Positions 53,057 through 63,442 of a DNA stretch of 64,000 nt are shown here, in pieces (positions within the stretch are counted from its first letter, which is position 1; each line of letters begins with the position of its first letter). The position numbers and the translations under genes are program-made. Below the pieces are notes generated by a model. It searched no databases, was not told where the DNA came from, and saw only the letters and a program-made list of their open reading frames with translations. Source of the DNA: CAKOSP01 sp964549115 (GTDB taxonomy: Bacteria > Bacillota_I > Bacilli_A > RF39 > UBA660); NCBI GenBank assembly GCA_964549115.1, contig CAZJTX010000001.1, positions 69,729 through 133,728 on the forward strand, given 5' to 3'.

Positions 53057-53071
53057 TTAATTTACTTCTTT
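53044..53071. terminator. Bidirectional hairpin at the rnr/addA stop codons
   Basis: Inverted repeat AAAAGAAGTAA / TTACTTCTTTT with a short loop; both stop codons fall inside it. Confidence 0.65.
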
Positions 53072-56000
53072 TAATTTGTTATCTATTATTGAGTATAAAT
53101 ATATATATACTTTTTTATTAGTTATTCCTTCTATATATTCTTTGTATCCTTTTAGTTGATTAAAATAATCTTCATCATTAATATGCTTCAACTTATAATC
53201 TATTACAACGAAAGAATCATCTTTTTCGATTAATAAATCTATACTTCCTCTATATATTGTATTTTCTTTTTCAAACACAAAATCATATTCTTTATAAAAG
53301 TTTATAGCGTCTTTTATTACATCTAAATCAAGAATATTTTGAACATAACCCTTTAAGTTATTATCAACTTGATCTAAAACTGGATTCATAAAATCAATTT
53401 GCTCTAATATAAAATGGATTTTATTACCTAATTTTATATTTTCTTTTGTCTTGTCAGCAAATAAAGATATATCACTTTTAGAAAAAGTCTTTCTTTCTTC
53501 TAATTCTTTAGATAAATTTAATTCGACTACATTTATTACATCATTTTTTTCAAACAATGCATTTAAGTCCATTTTTTTATTTAATTTATAATCTTTAGTT
53601 AAATCTAAATCATTTAAATTAATTTGTTTTTTATATTTAGATAAATTGTTTATAACTAATTCTAATAAATCATCAAAACTTTTAGAGTTTTTACGATTAA
53701 TGTTTAGTAAGTTATCATAATTGTTTTGGGTTATTTGACTAACCAACACCAATTGTTCTTTGGCACGGGTTAATGCTACATAAAATAATCTGATTTTTTC
53801 TGATAAATCTTCTCTTTGATAATTATATTTTAATATTTCTTTTGTAAATAATACACTTAAATTTTCATTATAAACAGGTAGTAAAAATCCAATATCTTTA
53901 TTAAATAAAAATCTCTCTTTAATGTCTCTATCGTTAAATTTCTCATACATACCACTTATATATAGAATTGGAAATTCTAATCCTTTAGAACCGTGTATAG
54001 TCATTAATTTAACACCTTCGGAGTTATCATTAGACTTATATTCTATTTTAACTTTATCTTTTAATATTAAATCTAAATAATTTATAAAATCATTTATATC
54101 ATATAAGTTTTCTAAACTTTTTGTAGTATTTATTAAATATTCTAATACTGCATTATTATTTTCTATATTGCCTAATTTTATAAACTTTTCATAAAAAGAA
54201 AATTTATTTATTACTTCCTTAATTATTTGATATATACTTTTTTCATCTAAATTTATAGCAATATCTTTTATATCTTCATATATCTTAGTTTCTTTATATA
54301 AGTTCTTTTGATTCACCTCATATAAATAAGAATCTTTTAGTTCGTATAAGAAACTTCTTCCAAGAGCATAAAAAGATCTTTTGAAACTAGTATCGTACTC
54401 TTTTAAATATACTTTATTAATTAAATTAAATATATTTTTAATAACTTTTATATTTATTTCTTCATTTATTTTTACATCTCTATATATAGATAACGGAATA
54501 TTTAAATATTCAAATATTTGTTTATATAAATCAAAATTTTTACCCCTATCCATTAATATTGCAAAGTCACTGTATTTTACTTCTCTTTTATTTTTTAAAT
54601 CTTTATCAAATATATTAGTTTTGTTATCCAGTTTATCTTTTATATCTTTTGCTATTAAAAATGCTTCGACTTCTTCTTTTTTATACTTTGATTCCTTATC
54701 TATTTCATAATTTAAAATATTAAAATAATCTTTGTTTAAACCTAACTCATTATAAACTTTATTACCACACACTAAGTTGTGTTCTAATTTATAATTAGCC
54801 TCGCCTATTTCATCATCCATAATTATATTAAATATATTATTAATTATGTTAATAACGCCTTCACTAGATCTAAAGTTTTTATTTAAATCTATTTTAATAC
54901 CTTCCACATTATTTTTAAACGAATCATATTTTTCTTTAAATATATAAGGATTCGCATTTCTAAATTTATATATAGATTGTTTTATATCTCCTACCATGTA
55001 TACATTGTTATTACTTATTAAACTTATAAATAATTCTTGAATATCAGATGTATCCTGATATTCATCTATTAATATTTCTTTAAATCTATATTTATAATAA
55101 TCTCTAACATCTTCATTTTCCATCAATATATCAATAGCTAATTTTTCTATATCCAAAAAATCATATAAGTATTCTTTATTTTGATATTGTTTATATTCAA
55201 TATCAAATTCTTTAATTATATCGATAATCTCAATTACAATATCTTTTAAAGAAGTATATTCGTTATATAAATCTTCTAATGTATTATATTTACATAATTC
55301 GTTTAAAGCTTTAACTTCGTCATTAAATCTTGCCTTTATTATTTTTAAGTCATCTTCCGAACCATTTGGAAGTCTAGGTACACTAAAATTAGAAAATACT
55401 TTTATATCATCATAATTTTCTGTTTTGATACTTAAAAACTCTGCTAGTTTAGAATAATAATCTTCACCTATATAAGATATTTCATCCATTAAAACTTTAA
55501 TTTCTTCAACTTTTTTCAAAAGTATATTTTCATACCTATTTGTTAAATTATTAATATATTCATCACTAAAATAATTATTTATAAAATTATGTAAAAAATC
55601 TTTTTTATTATATATCAAATTCATATTATCGTATGTATCTAATATAAATGTTTTTAAAGTATTATCATTTTTTAAAAAATACATTTTTATTATATTTTTA
55701 AACGATTCATTATCATCTTCATAATACTTATTAAATAAATTATCTATAATTTTTTCTTTTTTTAATTTTAGTATACTTTCATCCGCTATATTAATGTTTT
55801 TAGGCAACTTTTTTAAGTAATGATATTTTTTTAAAACAGAATAACAAAAAGAATCAAAAGTAGTTATATAAGATGACGATATTTTTTCATATTCACTTGC
55901 TAACTCTTTTTCATCTTTTATTTTTCGCCTGATTCTATCTTGCATTTCACTTGCTGCAGCATTTGTAAAAGTTAAAACTAAAATATCATTAATACTATTT

Positions 56001-56128
56001 CCTTCTTTTAACAACTCTAATACTCGTTCACTTAAAACTGCAGTTTTACCTGACCCGGCGCCTGCACTTACTAAGATATTACTATCTCTTTTAAATATTG
56101 CTTCTTTTTGTTCTTCAGTAAATTTCAT
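53057..56128 (-). CDS. addA: Helicase-nuclease subunit AddA
   Basis: 1023 residues, somewhat shorter than Bacillus AddA (about 1230). UvrD-type helicase motifs: Walker A SAGAGSGKTAVL (about 21-32), LIDEYQDTSDIQ, VGDIKQSIYKFRNA, MTIHGSKGLEFPI and LFYVALTRAKEQLV. The C-terminal nuclease domain has VVIDYKLKHI. With AddB it resects double-strand breaks for RecA recombination and degrades foreign linear DNA. It is preceded by addB with a 15-base gap. Confidence 0.93.
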   Translation of the reverse strand: MKFTEEQKEAIFKRDSNILVSAGAGSGKTAVLSERVLELLKEGNSINDILVLTFTNAAASEMQDRIRRKIKDEKELASEYEKISSSYITTFDSFCYSVLKKYHYLKKLPKNINIADESILKLKKEKIIDNLFNKYYEDDNESFKNIIKMYFLKNDNTLKTFILDTYDNMNLIYNKKDFLHNFINNYFSDEYINNLTNRYENILLKKVEEIKVLMDEISYIGEDYYSKLAEFLSIKTENYDDIKVFSNFSVPRLPNGSEDDLKIIKARFNDEVKALNELCKYNTLEDLYNEYTSLKDIVIEIIDIIKEFDIEYKQYQNKEYLYDFLDIEKLAIDILMENEDVRDYYKYRFKEILIDEYQDTSDIQELFISLISNNNVYMVGDIKQSIYKFRNANPYIFKEKYDSFKNNVEGIKIDLNKNFRSSEGVINIINNIFNIIMDDEIGEANYKLEHNLVCGNKVYNELGLNKDYFNILNYEIDKESKYKKEEVEAFLIAKDIKDKLDNKTNIFDKDLKNKREVKYSDFAILMDRGKNFDLYKQIFEYLNIPLSIYRDVKINEEINIKVIKNIFNLINKVYLKEYDTSFKRSFYALGRSFLYELKDSYLYEVNQKNLYKETKIYEDIKDIAINLDEKSIYQIIKEVINKFSFYEKFIKLGNIENNNAVLEYLINTTKSLENLYDINDFINYLDLILKDKVKIEYKSNDNSEGVKLMTIHGSKGLEFPILYISGMYEKFNDRDIKERFLFNKDIGFLLPVYNENLSVLFTKEILKYNYQREDLSEKIRLFYVALTRAKEQLVLVSQITQNNYDNLLNINRKNSKSFDDLLELVINNLSKYKKQINLNDLDLTKDYKLNKKMDLNALFEKNDVINVVELNLSKELEERKTFSKSDISLFADKTKENIKLGNKIHFILEQIDFMNPVLDQVDNNLKGYVQNILDLDVIKDAINFYKEYDFVFEKENTIYRGSIDLLIEKDDSFVVIDYKLKHINDEDYFNQLKGYKEYIEGITNKKVYIYLYSIIDNKLKEVN

Positions 56129-56143
56129 GTTTCTCCATATATT

Positions 56144-58396
56144 TTATTTTAATGTATCTTTCAAAGTTTTTTTATCTAAATTTATTACGTCTTCTTCTTT
56201 ATAAAAACATATATCTTTAAAATTACAAAATTGACAACTTATATTTTTATTATCTAGTCTTTTGGGGTTTATATCAAACTCTCTATTTAATATTTTATCT
56301 GCTGCTTCTTTTAATTTTTCATCAACTAAATCTAATAGTGTTTTTATATCATCTTCACTTAACACCTTTGCATGAGCATTAAATCTTCCTTCTTGGGTTA
56401 AACTCATGCTTCTAATCATATTTGATTTTACATAAGACGAATCTATTTCTTTTAACAAAGCCGCTTCATTAATAGAATATCCTTGTAATTTCAAACTTTT
56501 TTCTCGGTCTTCAATCTTTTCATCCATCGCATAATTATGTAATAGCTCTTGATAATAAAATCCACCAATTTTATAATCAGGGTTTTTATTTTTCAATAAA
56601 TAAGCATATATTGGTAATTGCAAATTTAATCCATCACTAATATTTTGTAAGTTTGTATTAACAGATCCAGTCTTATAATCTATTACTATCGCAACTAACT
56701 CCCCATTTATATTTTCATATAATACTTTATCGATATACCCTTTTAAGTTGAAATCCCCTAAATCAAGAACCACTTTTTCTTCGTTTAAGACATTTTTTAA
56801 ATTAGTGTTAGTTTCCAATTTGAAAATTGTATCCACTACAAAGCTAAGCTCTTCTTTTAATAGTTTCAAGAAAAAACTTGTTCGTCTGTCATCTTCATAA
56901 CCTTTTATGAAATTATTAAATTCTCTTTCAAAGGCAAAATCTTTATCATAAATTTTTTCTAATATTTTATGAAACATATTACCTATTATAATATTTATGT
57001 TATCTTCAAAATCATCAAAGTATAATATATTGGTTAAATAATATTTAAAACCACACAAGTAAAAGTTGTTAACACTAGAATATGATAATGTTGGTTTTTT
57101 AATCTTATTTATGTATAAATCTTTATCAATAGACCCATATTTATTATCATACTTTTTATATAATAAATCTTTATAATTAAAATATAATAATTTTAAATTA
57201 TAATCTTTTTTATTATAATTAATAAAATTATCCAACATAGTTGAAAGCATAATTTCATTATACTTATTTGAATAATTATAGTTCTTATTGTGATCTTTAA
57301 TAACTACCATATTTAGATCATCCACCAGATATGAGGGATAATATTCATTAAAATAATCATTTAATTTGTAAGATAAAGTTATGTTATCCACCTTATTTAA
57401 AACGTTTATAAATAATTCCTTTTCCCAAACATTTTTTTCAACACTGGTAAAAAGTCCGTTTTCTTGTTTTATTAAATCATTAAAATAATCATCATCTTTA
57501 TAAAGAGTCGGAAATTCTTTTTCATTGAAATTCATGAAAAAATAATAATTATCTTTAGAATACACTTCTTTTATACTTATACACTCTACGGCGTTTTTAT
57601 ATCTTTTATCTTTTATTTTAATCTTTTTTAAATCTTCTTTTATTATTGATATCACTAATTCATCAATAATATCAAAGTTATAATTGTTTAATATATTTAT
57701 GATCTTTTTATAAATGTTGTCGTTTTTTATTACTTTCAAAGATTCATCTATATCAAAAGTTTCACTTAATGTTTTGAAAAACAATGATACATCGTTAGTC
57801 TTATATATCATATAACTATCATTTAAATTAATGGGTATGTTAAAAAAATTAAAGATTTTATTTATTATATTATTATAATTACTAGATACATTAATTAATT
57901 TTATTTTGTTTATATCTACATTGTTTTTTAATAATTCAAATATTTTAGACGCTACAAAGTACACTTCTTCTTCAATATCATTAAATTCATTAACTATTAA
58001 ATTTTTATTATTGATTTCATCATTTACATAATGAATATTGGCGTTGTTCATTAACTTAATTAAATAATGATCTATATATTCGTTAATAACTAATATGTTT
58101 TTATAATTGAAATTATTTAATTTATATATTAAATCTTTATCAATTAATTCACGATAATATTCATCGTGAAAATAAATGTGTTTTAATATTAAGCTAGCAT
58201 TATTAAAATCAAGATTATGTGCTTTCATTAAATAATATAAAGAATCATTAGAAACATTTCCTTCTAGAATGGTTCTTAATTCTTGTTTAGTAATAATTTT
58301 AGGTTTTAAAACACATTCATTATTACTAACCTCTTTTAAAATTTCTTCTTTTATATAATTATTAGTAATAATTAGATCATAATCATTGTAAATCAT
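56144..58396 (-). CDS. addB: Helicase-nuclease subunit AddB/RexB-like
   Basis: 750 residues, short for AddB (about 1160 in Bacillus). The N-terminal region is a degenerate helicase without a Walker A. The C-terminal PD-(D/E)XK nuclease has LKGYIDKVLYE and VAIVIDYKTGSVN. Cys residues in YLCGFKYYL and CQFCNFKDIC match the four ligands of the AddB iron-sulfur staple. Its position directly before addA confirms identity. AGGAG precedes the ATG. Confidence 0.88.
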   Translation of the reverse strand: MIYNDYDLIITNNYIKEEILKEVSNNECVLKPKIITKQELRTILEGNVSNDSLYYLMKAHNLDFNNASLILKHIYFHDEYYRELIDKDLIYKLNNFNYKNILVINEYIDHYLIKLMNNANIHYVNDEINNKNLIVNEFNDIEEEVYFVASKIFELLKNNVDINKIKLINVSSNYNNIINKIFNFFNIPINLNDSYMIYKTNDVSLFFKTLSETFDIDESLKVIKNDNIYKKIINILNNYNFDIIDELVISIIKEDLKKIKIKDKRYKNAVECISIKEVYSKDNYYFFMNFNEKEFPTLYKDDDYFNDLIKQENGLFTSVEKNVWEKELFINVLNKVDNITLSYKLNDYFNEYYPSYLVDDLNMVVIKDHNKNYNYSNKYNEIMLSTMLDNFINYNKKDYNLKLLYFNYKDLLYKKYDNKYGSIDKDLYINKIKKPTLSYSSVNNFYLCGFKYYLTNILYFDDFEDNINIIIGNMFHKILEKIYDKDFAFEREFNNFIKGYEDDRRTSFFLKLLKEELSFVVDTIFKLETNTNLKNVLNEEKVVLDLGDFNLKGYIDKVLYENINGELVAIVIDYKTGSVNTNLQNISDGLNLQLPIYAYLLKNKNPDYKIGGFYYQELLHNYAMDEKIEDREKSLKLQGYSINEAALLKEIDSSYVKSNMIRSMSLTQEGRFNAHAKVLSEDDIKTLLDLVDEKLKEAADKILNREFDINPKRLDNKNISCQFCNFKDICFYKEEDVINLDKKTLKDTLK

Positions 58397-58431
58397 AAAA
58401 ACTCCTAATAATATTGTATCATTTTTAAAGA

Positions 58432-58463
58432 TAAAAAAAGAAGAAAATTTAATTTCTTCTTTA
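58432..58463 (-). terminator. Rho-independent terminator of xfp
   Basis: Stem AAAGAAGAAA / TTTCTTCTTT with a short AT loop followed by seven T on the minus strand. Confidence 0.75.
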
Positions 58464-60767
58464 TTCCCATTTCCATTCTAGTATTTCAGGCATATCTTTT
58501 CCGTGTTTTTTAATATATGAATTGTGAGTCTTTAATTTTGCTCTCATATCTTTAGCTAATTTTAAATTATCATTTTTAGTAAATTTTAATACATCTAACA
58601 CTATATTAAATCTATCTATTTTATTTTGTACTCTCATATCAAATGGTGTAGTAATAGTACCTTCTTCTTGGTAACCTCTTACATGTAAATTCTCATTTTC
58701 TCTATTGTGAGTTATTTGATGTATTAAATGAGGATAACCATGGAACACAAATACAATTGGCTTATCTTTTGTAAATATTTTATTATACTCTCCATCAGTT
58801 AAACCGTGAGGATGTGTTTGGTGTGATTCTAACTTAAATAAATCCACAACGTTTACTACCCTTATATTTAATTTAGGCATTTCTTTTTTCAGTATAGACA
58901 TTGCTCCCATTACTTCTAGAGTTGGGGTATCACCCGCACAAGCTAATACTAAATCTGGTTCATTAACATTACCCATACTTGCCCATCTCCAAATATCTAT
59001 TCCTTTTGTACAATGTCTTACTGCTTCTTTCATGTTTAACCACTGAACTTTAGGATGTTTACTTGCTACAACTACATTTATATAATTTTTAGTTTTTAAA
59101 ACATGATCTATTGTACTAATTAATGAATTCGCATCAAATGGTAAATATATTCTAACTATATCCGACTTTTTAGTTGTTACATGATTTAAAAAACCCGGTT
59201 CTTGATGAGTATATCCATTATGATCTTGTTGCCATATATGACTAGATAAAATATAGTTTAGTGAACTAATTGGTTTTCTCCAAGGTAATTCCTTTGTAAC
59301 TTTTAACCATTTAGCATGTTGACTAGTCATTGAATCAATTATTCTTATAAATGCTTCATAAGAATGAAATATTCCGTGTCTTCCTGAAAGTAAATATCCT
59401 TCTAATGCTCCTTGACATACGTGTTCTGATAAAAAGCCGTCAAATACTCTTCCCTTTTCACTTAATAATTCATCAGTGTCTCTAGTTTTCATATTCCAAG
59501 TCTTTTTTTCATATTCAAAAACATGATTTAATCTATTTGATAACGCTTCATCTGGTCCAAATATTCTAAAGTTTTTATTATCATTATTCAATTTAAAAAC
59601 ATCTTTTAAATATCTTCCTAATTCCATCATGTCGCTAGTTTCATAATTACCTTTTTTATCAAATTTAACTTCGTAATCTTTAAATTTGGGTAATATTAAT
59701 GGTTTTAATAAATGCCCACCATTTGTAACTGGGTTTAACCCCATCAATTTACTCTTAGTTGGATTTAATGCCAATATTTCTTTATTAGGTTTACCATCTT
59801 TATCAAATAATTTTTCTGGATTATAGCTTCTTAGCCATAATTCTAATTTTTGTAAAGTTTCTTCGTCCCTAACTTGAAACGGAATTTGATGAGCTTGATG
59901 TATTCCCACTATTTCCTCAGGACCAGTTAGTCCCTTAGGAGAGTCCAATATTATCATTGGCCAATATATATTTTTAAGATCTTCATGATTTTCTTTTATA
60001 AAGTAAATATCTTTAATGGCATTATCCATAGCTTTAGCTAATTTTTTGTGTAAACTTTTAATATCGTTTCCTACTACATAATATGGAGCATAACCCATTC
60101 CTATAAAGTAACTTTTTAAATCTGATTTACTCATTCTACCCAATATTGTGGGGTTTGCTATTTTAAATCCATTTAAATGTAATATTGGCAATATAGTTCC
60201 ATCTTTTTTAGGATTTATAAACTTATTTAAAAGCCAAGAAGTAGCTAAAGGTCCAGTTTCTGCTTCTCCGTCTCCCACTACTGTAGCTGCTATTAAATTA
60301 GGATTATCCAGTATAGCGCCGTAAGCATGTGCCAATGAATAACCTAGTTCTCCACCTTCGTTTATACTACCTGGTGTTTCTGGCGCAGCATGAGATGATA
60401 TACCACCGGGAAAACTAAAGCTTTTAAATAACCTTTGCATTCCTTTTATATCTTGAGTTACTTTAGGATAAATTTCTGAGTAACTACCTTCTAAATATGT
60501 ACACGCTACCGGAGCATTACCGCCATGTCCTGGTCCGGAAATATAAAACATATTAAGATTATATTTCTTTATAATTCTATTTAAATGTGTATATATTAAA
60601 TTTTGTCCTGGAACAGTACCCCAATGTCCTACAACATTATATTTAATATGCTTCATTTCTAATGGTTCTCTTAGTAATGGATTATCCATTAAATATAACT
60701 GCCCTACAGCCAAATAATTTAATGCCTTCCAATAATTATTTAATAATTCAACCTCTTTATTCCTCAT
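58461..60767 (-). CDS. xfp: Xylulose-5-phosphate/fructose-6-phosphate phosphoketolase
   Basis: 768 residues, within the family range of about 790-830. Thiamine-diphosphate binding motif GDGEAETGPLATSW, the phosphoketolase signatures PGHGGNAPVACTYLEGSY and SHAAPETPGSINEGGELGYSL, and the late QDHNGYTHQEPGF are all present. It splits xylulose-5-P (and often fructose-6-P) with phosphate to acetyl-P plus a triose or tetrose phosphate, so the host may ferment by a heterolactic-like route. Single gene, AGGTGA ribosome site, own terminator. Confidence 0.95.
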   Translation of the reverse strand: MRNKEVELLNNYWKALNYLAVGQLYLMDNPLLREPLEMKHIKYNVVGHWGTVPGQNLIYTHLNRIIKKYNLNMFYISGPGHGGNAPVACTYLEGSYSEIYPKVTQDIKGMQRLFKSFSFPGGISSHAAPETPGSINEGGELGYSLAHAYGAILDNPNLIAATVVGDGEAETGPLATSWLLNKFINPKKDGTILPILHLNGFKIANPTILGRMSKSDLKSYFIGMGYAPYYVVGNDIKSLHKKLAKAMDNAIKDIYFIKENHEDLKNIYWPMIILDSPKGLTGPEEIVGIHQAHQIPFQVRDEETLQKLELWLRSYNPEKLFDKDGKPNKEILALNPTKSKLMGLNPVTNGGHLLKPLILPKFKDYEVKFDKKGNYETSDMMELGRYLKDVFKLNNDNKNFRIFGPDEALSNRLNHVFEYEKKTWNMKTRDTDELLSEKGRVFDGFLSEHVCQGALEGYLLSGRHGIFHSYEAFIRIIDSMTSQHAKWLKVTKELPWRKPISSLNYILSSHIWQQDHNGYTHQEPGFLNHVTTKKSDIVRIYLPFDANSLISTIDHVLKTKNYINVVVASKHPKVQWLNMKEAVRHCTKGIDIWRWASMGNVNEPDLVLACAGDTPTLEVMGAMSILKKEMPKLNIRVVNVVDLFKLESHQTHPHGLTDGEYNKIFTKDKPIVFVFHGYPHLIHQITHNRENENLHVRGYQEEGTITTPFDMRVQNKIDRFNIVLDVLKFTKNDNLKLAKDMRAKLKTHNSYIKKHGKDMPEILEWKWE

Positions 60768-60855
60768 CTATATTCACCTACTATTCATTATATCATAAAC
60801 AATAATCATTATTAATTGATTTTACTATTTTATTTTGTTATTATTATTACTACAT

Positions 60856-60932
60856 GGCGGTATTGGTGAAGTGGTTAACACGGCGGATTGTGGCTCCGTT
60901 ACTCATGGGTTCGATTCCCATATATCGCCCCA
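60856..60932 (+). tRNA. tRNA-His (GUG)
   Basis: Acceptor GCGGTAT / ATATCGC with the extra G at -1 facing C73, encoded CCA, anticodon GTG in ATTGTGGCT, T-arm GGGTTCGATTCCC. The -1 G:C pair is diagnostic of tRNA-His. Confidence 0.95.
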
Positions 60933-60979
60933 TATTTGAATCTGTCCAAACTTTAAGTAAAAGTTTGGTTAATAATCGG

Positions 60980-61005
60980 TCAACTTATAAATAAGTTGAT
61001 TTTTT
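60980..61005 (+). terminator. Terminator after tRNA-His
   Basis: Stem TCAACTTAT / ATAAGTTGA followed by TTTTTT. A second hairpin without a T run (CCAAACTTT / AAAGTTTGG) lies at 60946-60968. Confidence 0.75.
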
Positions 61006-61035
61006 AATGGTTAAAAATCACAGAAAGGATCAGAT

Positions 61036-61308
61036 ATGGCAAAAATAATTAAGAAAAAGATAACGATAGATGAAGATATTAAAAAAAAGATAAAACTAAT
61101 ATGTGATTTTGCTAAAGTAAAACCTAAGTTTATAAACGGTAATATTGTTAGGATAGACAAAACAAACTTAATGTATTTTGAACCTCATAAAGTTGTAATA
61201 AATGGTATCAATTTTTTGATATTTGAAAACAACAAAGAAATCTTTATAGAAAACTTAAACAAAAGTCTCAAGTTAAATGAACTTGAAGAATACTTAAAAA
61301 GTCTTTAA
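61036..61308 (+). CDS. Small hypothetical protein at the mobile-element edge
   Basis: 90 residues with a basic N-terminus (AKIIKKKITIDEDIKKKI), a hydrophobic middle (VVINGINFLIFENNKEIFI) and a helical end. No recognised domain. GAAAGGATC lies at ribosome-site distance before the ATG. It follows the tRNA-His terminator and precedes the leader region of the recombinase, so it may belong either to the element or to the host. Function unknown. Confidence 0.5.
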   Translation: MAKIIKKKITIDEDIKKKIKLICDFAKVKPKFINGNIVRIDKTNLMYFEPHKVVINGINFLIFENNKEIFIENLNKSLKLNELEEYLKSL

Positions 61309-61311
61309 ACC

Positions 61312-61340
61312 TTGACTTTCACGCAAAAACTGTTAATATA
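61312..61340 (+). promoter_or_regulatory. Promoter of the leader/recombinase transcript
   Basis: TTGACT (61312-61317), 17-base spacer, AATATA (61335-61340), about 50 bases before the leader ORF. Confidence 0.45.
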
Positions 61341-61390
61341 AATAACTAATAAATCAGTCCAGTAGTTTCAAAAACCAAAGGAGAGATTTT

Positions 61391-61453
61391 ATGAAAAAGA
61401 AAAATAAGTTATTAAATTATTCAGTTAACATATTTGGGAGCAAAAGGTATTAG
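61391..61453 (+). CDS. 20-residue leader peptide upstream of the recombinase
   Basis: ATG with AAAGGAGAG just upstream, then MKKKNKLLNYSVNIFGSKRY and TAG. It ends inside the 5' arm of a terminator hairpin, the usual layout of ribosome-mediated attenuation. A ribosome stalled or slowed near the end would open or shield the hairpin and let transcription reach the recombinase gene. Confidence 0.6.
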   Translation: MKKKNKLLNYSVNIFGSKRY

Positions 61454-61482
61454 ACTTTACTAGTATCTTTCGCTCCTTTTTT
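61436..61482 (+). terminator. Attenuator hairpin between leader peptide and recombinase
   Basis: Stem GGAGC-AAAGGTA / TATCTTTC-GCTCC followed by TTTTTT. The last six codons of the leader peptide form its 5' arm. Confidence 0.7.
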
Positions 61483-61505
61483 CTTGGTAAAAAGGAGGTA
61501 AACAA

Positions 61506-63341
61506 ATGGAAAATAAAATATTATGTGGAATCTATATGAGAGTATCAACAGAAGATCAAGCACGAGAAGGATTCAGTTTAGAAGAACAAAAATTAAGACT
61601 AGAAGCATATTGTACATTTAATAACTATAAGATAATAGATTACTATACAGACGCCGGAATTAGTGCTAAAGGTGGAAATCATAGGCCAGAGTATGAAAGA
61701 ATGCTACAAGATGGTAAAGATGGTAAAATCAATATGATTATAGCCCTAAAGCTAGACAGAATTACAAGAAGCATTAGAGACTGGGAAGTCTTAATGGACT
61801 ACTCTGATAAATACAATGTAGCACTAGCTTTTGTAAATGATCAAATTGATACAACTAATGCAAATGGAAAAATGGTTTCAAGAATAATGATGAGTGTATC
61901 TCAAAATGAAATTGAAAGAACATCAGAACGAACAGTTATTGGACTTGAAGGTGCAGTTAAACAAGGACATATGCCAGGGAGAACTCCCATTGGCTTTAAA
62001 AGAGATAATAAAAAGCTAGTACCCGATCCAGTAACTAGAAAAATAATAGAAAGAATATTTAATTTATATTACGAAGGCAATTCATATTCAACTATTGCTA
62101 ATATATTTAATAAAGAAAAAGTTAATAATCAAACTAACTGGGGCGATTCATCAATTTTCTCTATTTTATCTAATGAGATTTATAAGGGAGATTATGTTCT
62201 AGGTAAAACTGTTAATAATCCAAGATACTTTGAGAATGTAGTTGAAGCTATTATTCCAAAAGATATTTGGGATGAGTGTCAGATTCAAAAAAGAAAAAAT
62301 CAAAAAAACTATAAAAGAGTTTTAAATTATATATTTTTACAAAAATTAAAATGTCCAAAATGTGGAAAAGCTTTAGCTGGATCTGCAACTTATAAAAGAA
62401 GTAATGATACTCATTATTACTATTACAGGTGTAGAGATTGTGATTTAAATATTAAAGAAAATAATTTAGAGTATTCTATGAGAAATATTCTAAATGATAT
62501 CTTTGAATTTGATTCAGTAGTTAATGAGTTCTTTTTACCAATTAGTAAATCAAACTTTAATAGTGATATAGAAAACTTAGATAAAGAAATTGCAAAACTT
62601 GAAACTAAAAAAGAAAGAATTAGAAAAGCATATATTAGTTCCCTTTTTACTGAAGAGGAATATAAAATAGAAAATGAAATAATAGAACTTAAAATAAAAG
62701 AAGTTAAAAAAACAATTCTGAAAAACAAAAGTATCAATGACTTAAATTTAAACTTAGAAGATATTTTAGTCAAAAGAGATATAGATTTTTTAAATCAAAT
62801 AAAGTTTGACCTGTTATTTTACGGAATTAAAACTAATTGGGATATGTTAAGTAGAGAAGAAAAATATAAACTTATTATGAGATATGTAGATAATATAGAA
62901 ATTGAAAGAAAATTATCTACTTGGGAAATTAAACAAGTAAACTTTAGACCTACCTTCTGGACAGAGTTTAATAAATTATTTGAACAAGGATATATTGATA
63001 AAAAGATAGAAACTTTAATAAACGGAAAAAGTAAAACAATTAGGTATAGTGAATATTTACCAATTGATATTATTGAAAAACAAATTAGTAAACTAAATAA
63101 ACATTATAATGTTGAATTATATAACGGAACATTTAATAGATTAACAAATGAATTAAAAGGATTAGAACTTGATGACGATGATTTAATAGTAAGAATGATT
63201 TTAAATCAAAAAGAAGATTTCAAAAAACATGAAATCCCAGTAAATTTAATAATTTCTAAAGACGGACCTAGTGCTACTTTCTTAACTGAAGACATATTTA
63301 TTAGATGGGGTTTATATAACACTAAAAATCATCAAAATTAA
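61506..63341 (+). CDS. Large serine recombinase (resolvase/integrase family)
   Basis: 611 residues. The N-terminal catalytic domain starts CGIYMRVSTEDQ with nucleophile S14 and continues YTDAGISAKGGNHRPEYERML and ALKLDRITRSIRDW. A recombinase domain (GRTPIGFKRDNKKLVPDP) follows, then a zinc ribbon (CPKCGKALAG, CRDCD) and a coiled coil (about 355-400). Such enzymes integrate and excise phages and conjugative or mobilizable transposons. AAAGGAGG lies before the ATG. With the palindrome and RHH-like gene downstream it suggests the end of an integrative element running off the right side of the window. Confidence 0.93.
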   Translation: MENKILCGIYMRVSTEDQAREGFSLEEQKLRLEAYCTFNNYKIIDYYTDAGISAKGGNHRPEYERMLQDGKDGKINMIIALKLDRITRSIRDWEVLMDYSDKYNVALAFVNDQIDTTNANGKMVSRIMMSVSQNEIERTSERTVIGLEGAVKQGHMPGRTPIGFKRDNKKLVPDPVTRKIIERIFNLYYEGNSYSTIANIFNKEKVNNQTNWGDSSIFSILSNEIYKGDYVLGKTVNNPRYFENVVEAIIPKDIWDECQIQKRKNQKNYKRVLNYIFLQKLKCPKCGKALAGSATYKRSNDTHYYYYRCRDCDLNIKENNLEYSMRNILNDIFEFDSVVNEFFLPISKSNFNSDIENLDKEIAKLETKKERIRKAYISSLFTEEEYKIENEIIELKIKEVKKTILKNKSINDLNLNLEDILVKRDIDFLNQIKFDLLFYGIKTNWDMLSREEKYKLIMRYVDNIEIERKLSTWEIKQVNFRPTFWTEFNKLFEQGYIDKKIETLINGKSKTIRYSEYLPIDIIEKQISKLNKHYNVELYNGTFNRLTNELKGLELDDDDLIVRMILNQKEDFKKHEIPVNLIISKDGPSATFLTEDIFIRWGLYNTKNHQN

Positions 63342-63394
63342 GCATTATAAAACACCTAAAACTCTCTTATATATTTTAAGAGCATAAGAGAACC

Positions 63395-63442
63395 GCCGCA
63401 TATTTCACGATTTTCCCGTAGTTACGGGCTAAATCGTGCGGC
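63395..63442. other. GC-rich palindrome, candidate origin of transfer
   Basis: Arms GCCG / CGGC, CACGATTT / AAATCGTG and CCCGTA / TACGGG nest around a GT centre, much richer in GC than the surroundings. A further small repeat (CGCA / TGCG, 63454-63463) follows. It lies 184 bases upstream of an RHH-like gene, as oriT regions often do. No relaxase gene is visible in the window. Confidence 0.4.

Noticed and set aside
60856..60932. tRNA-His 3' end as the element attachment site
   Set aside because: No repeat of the tRNA end is seen within the window, and large serine recombinases seldom use tRNA genes; the other end is out of view.
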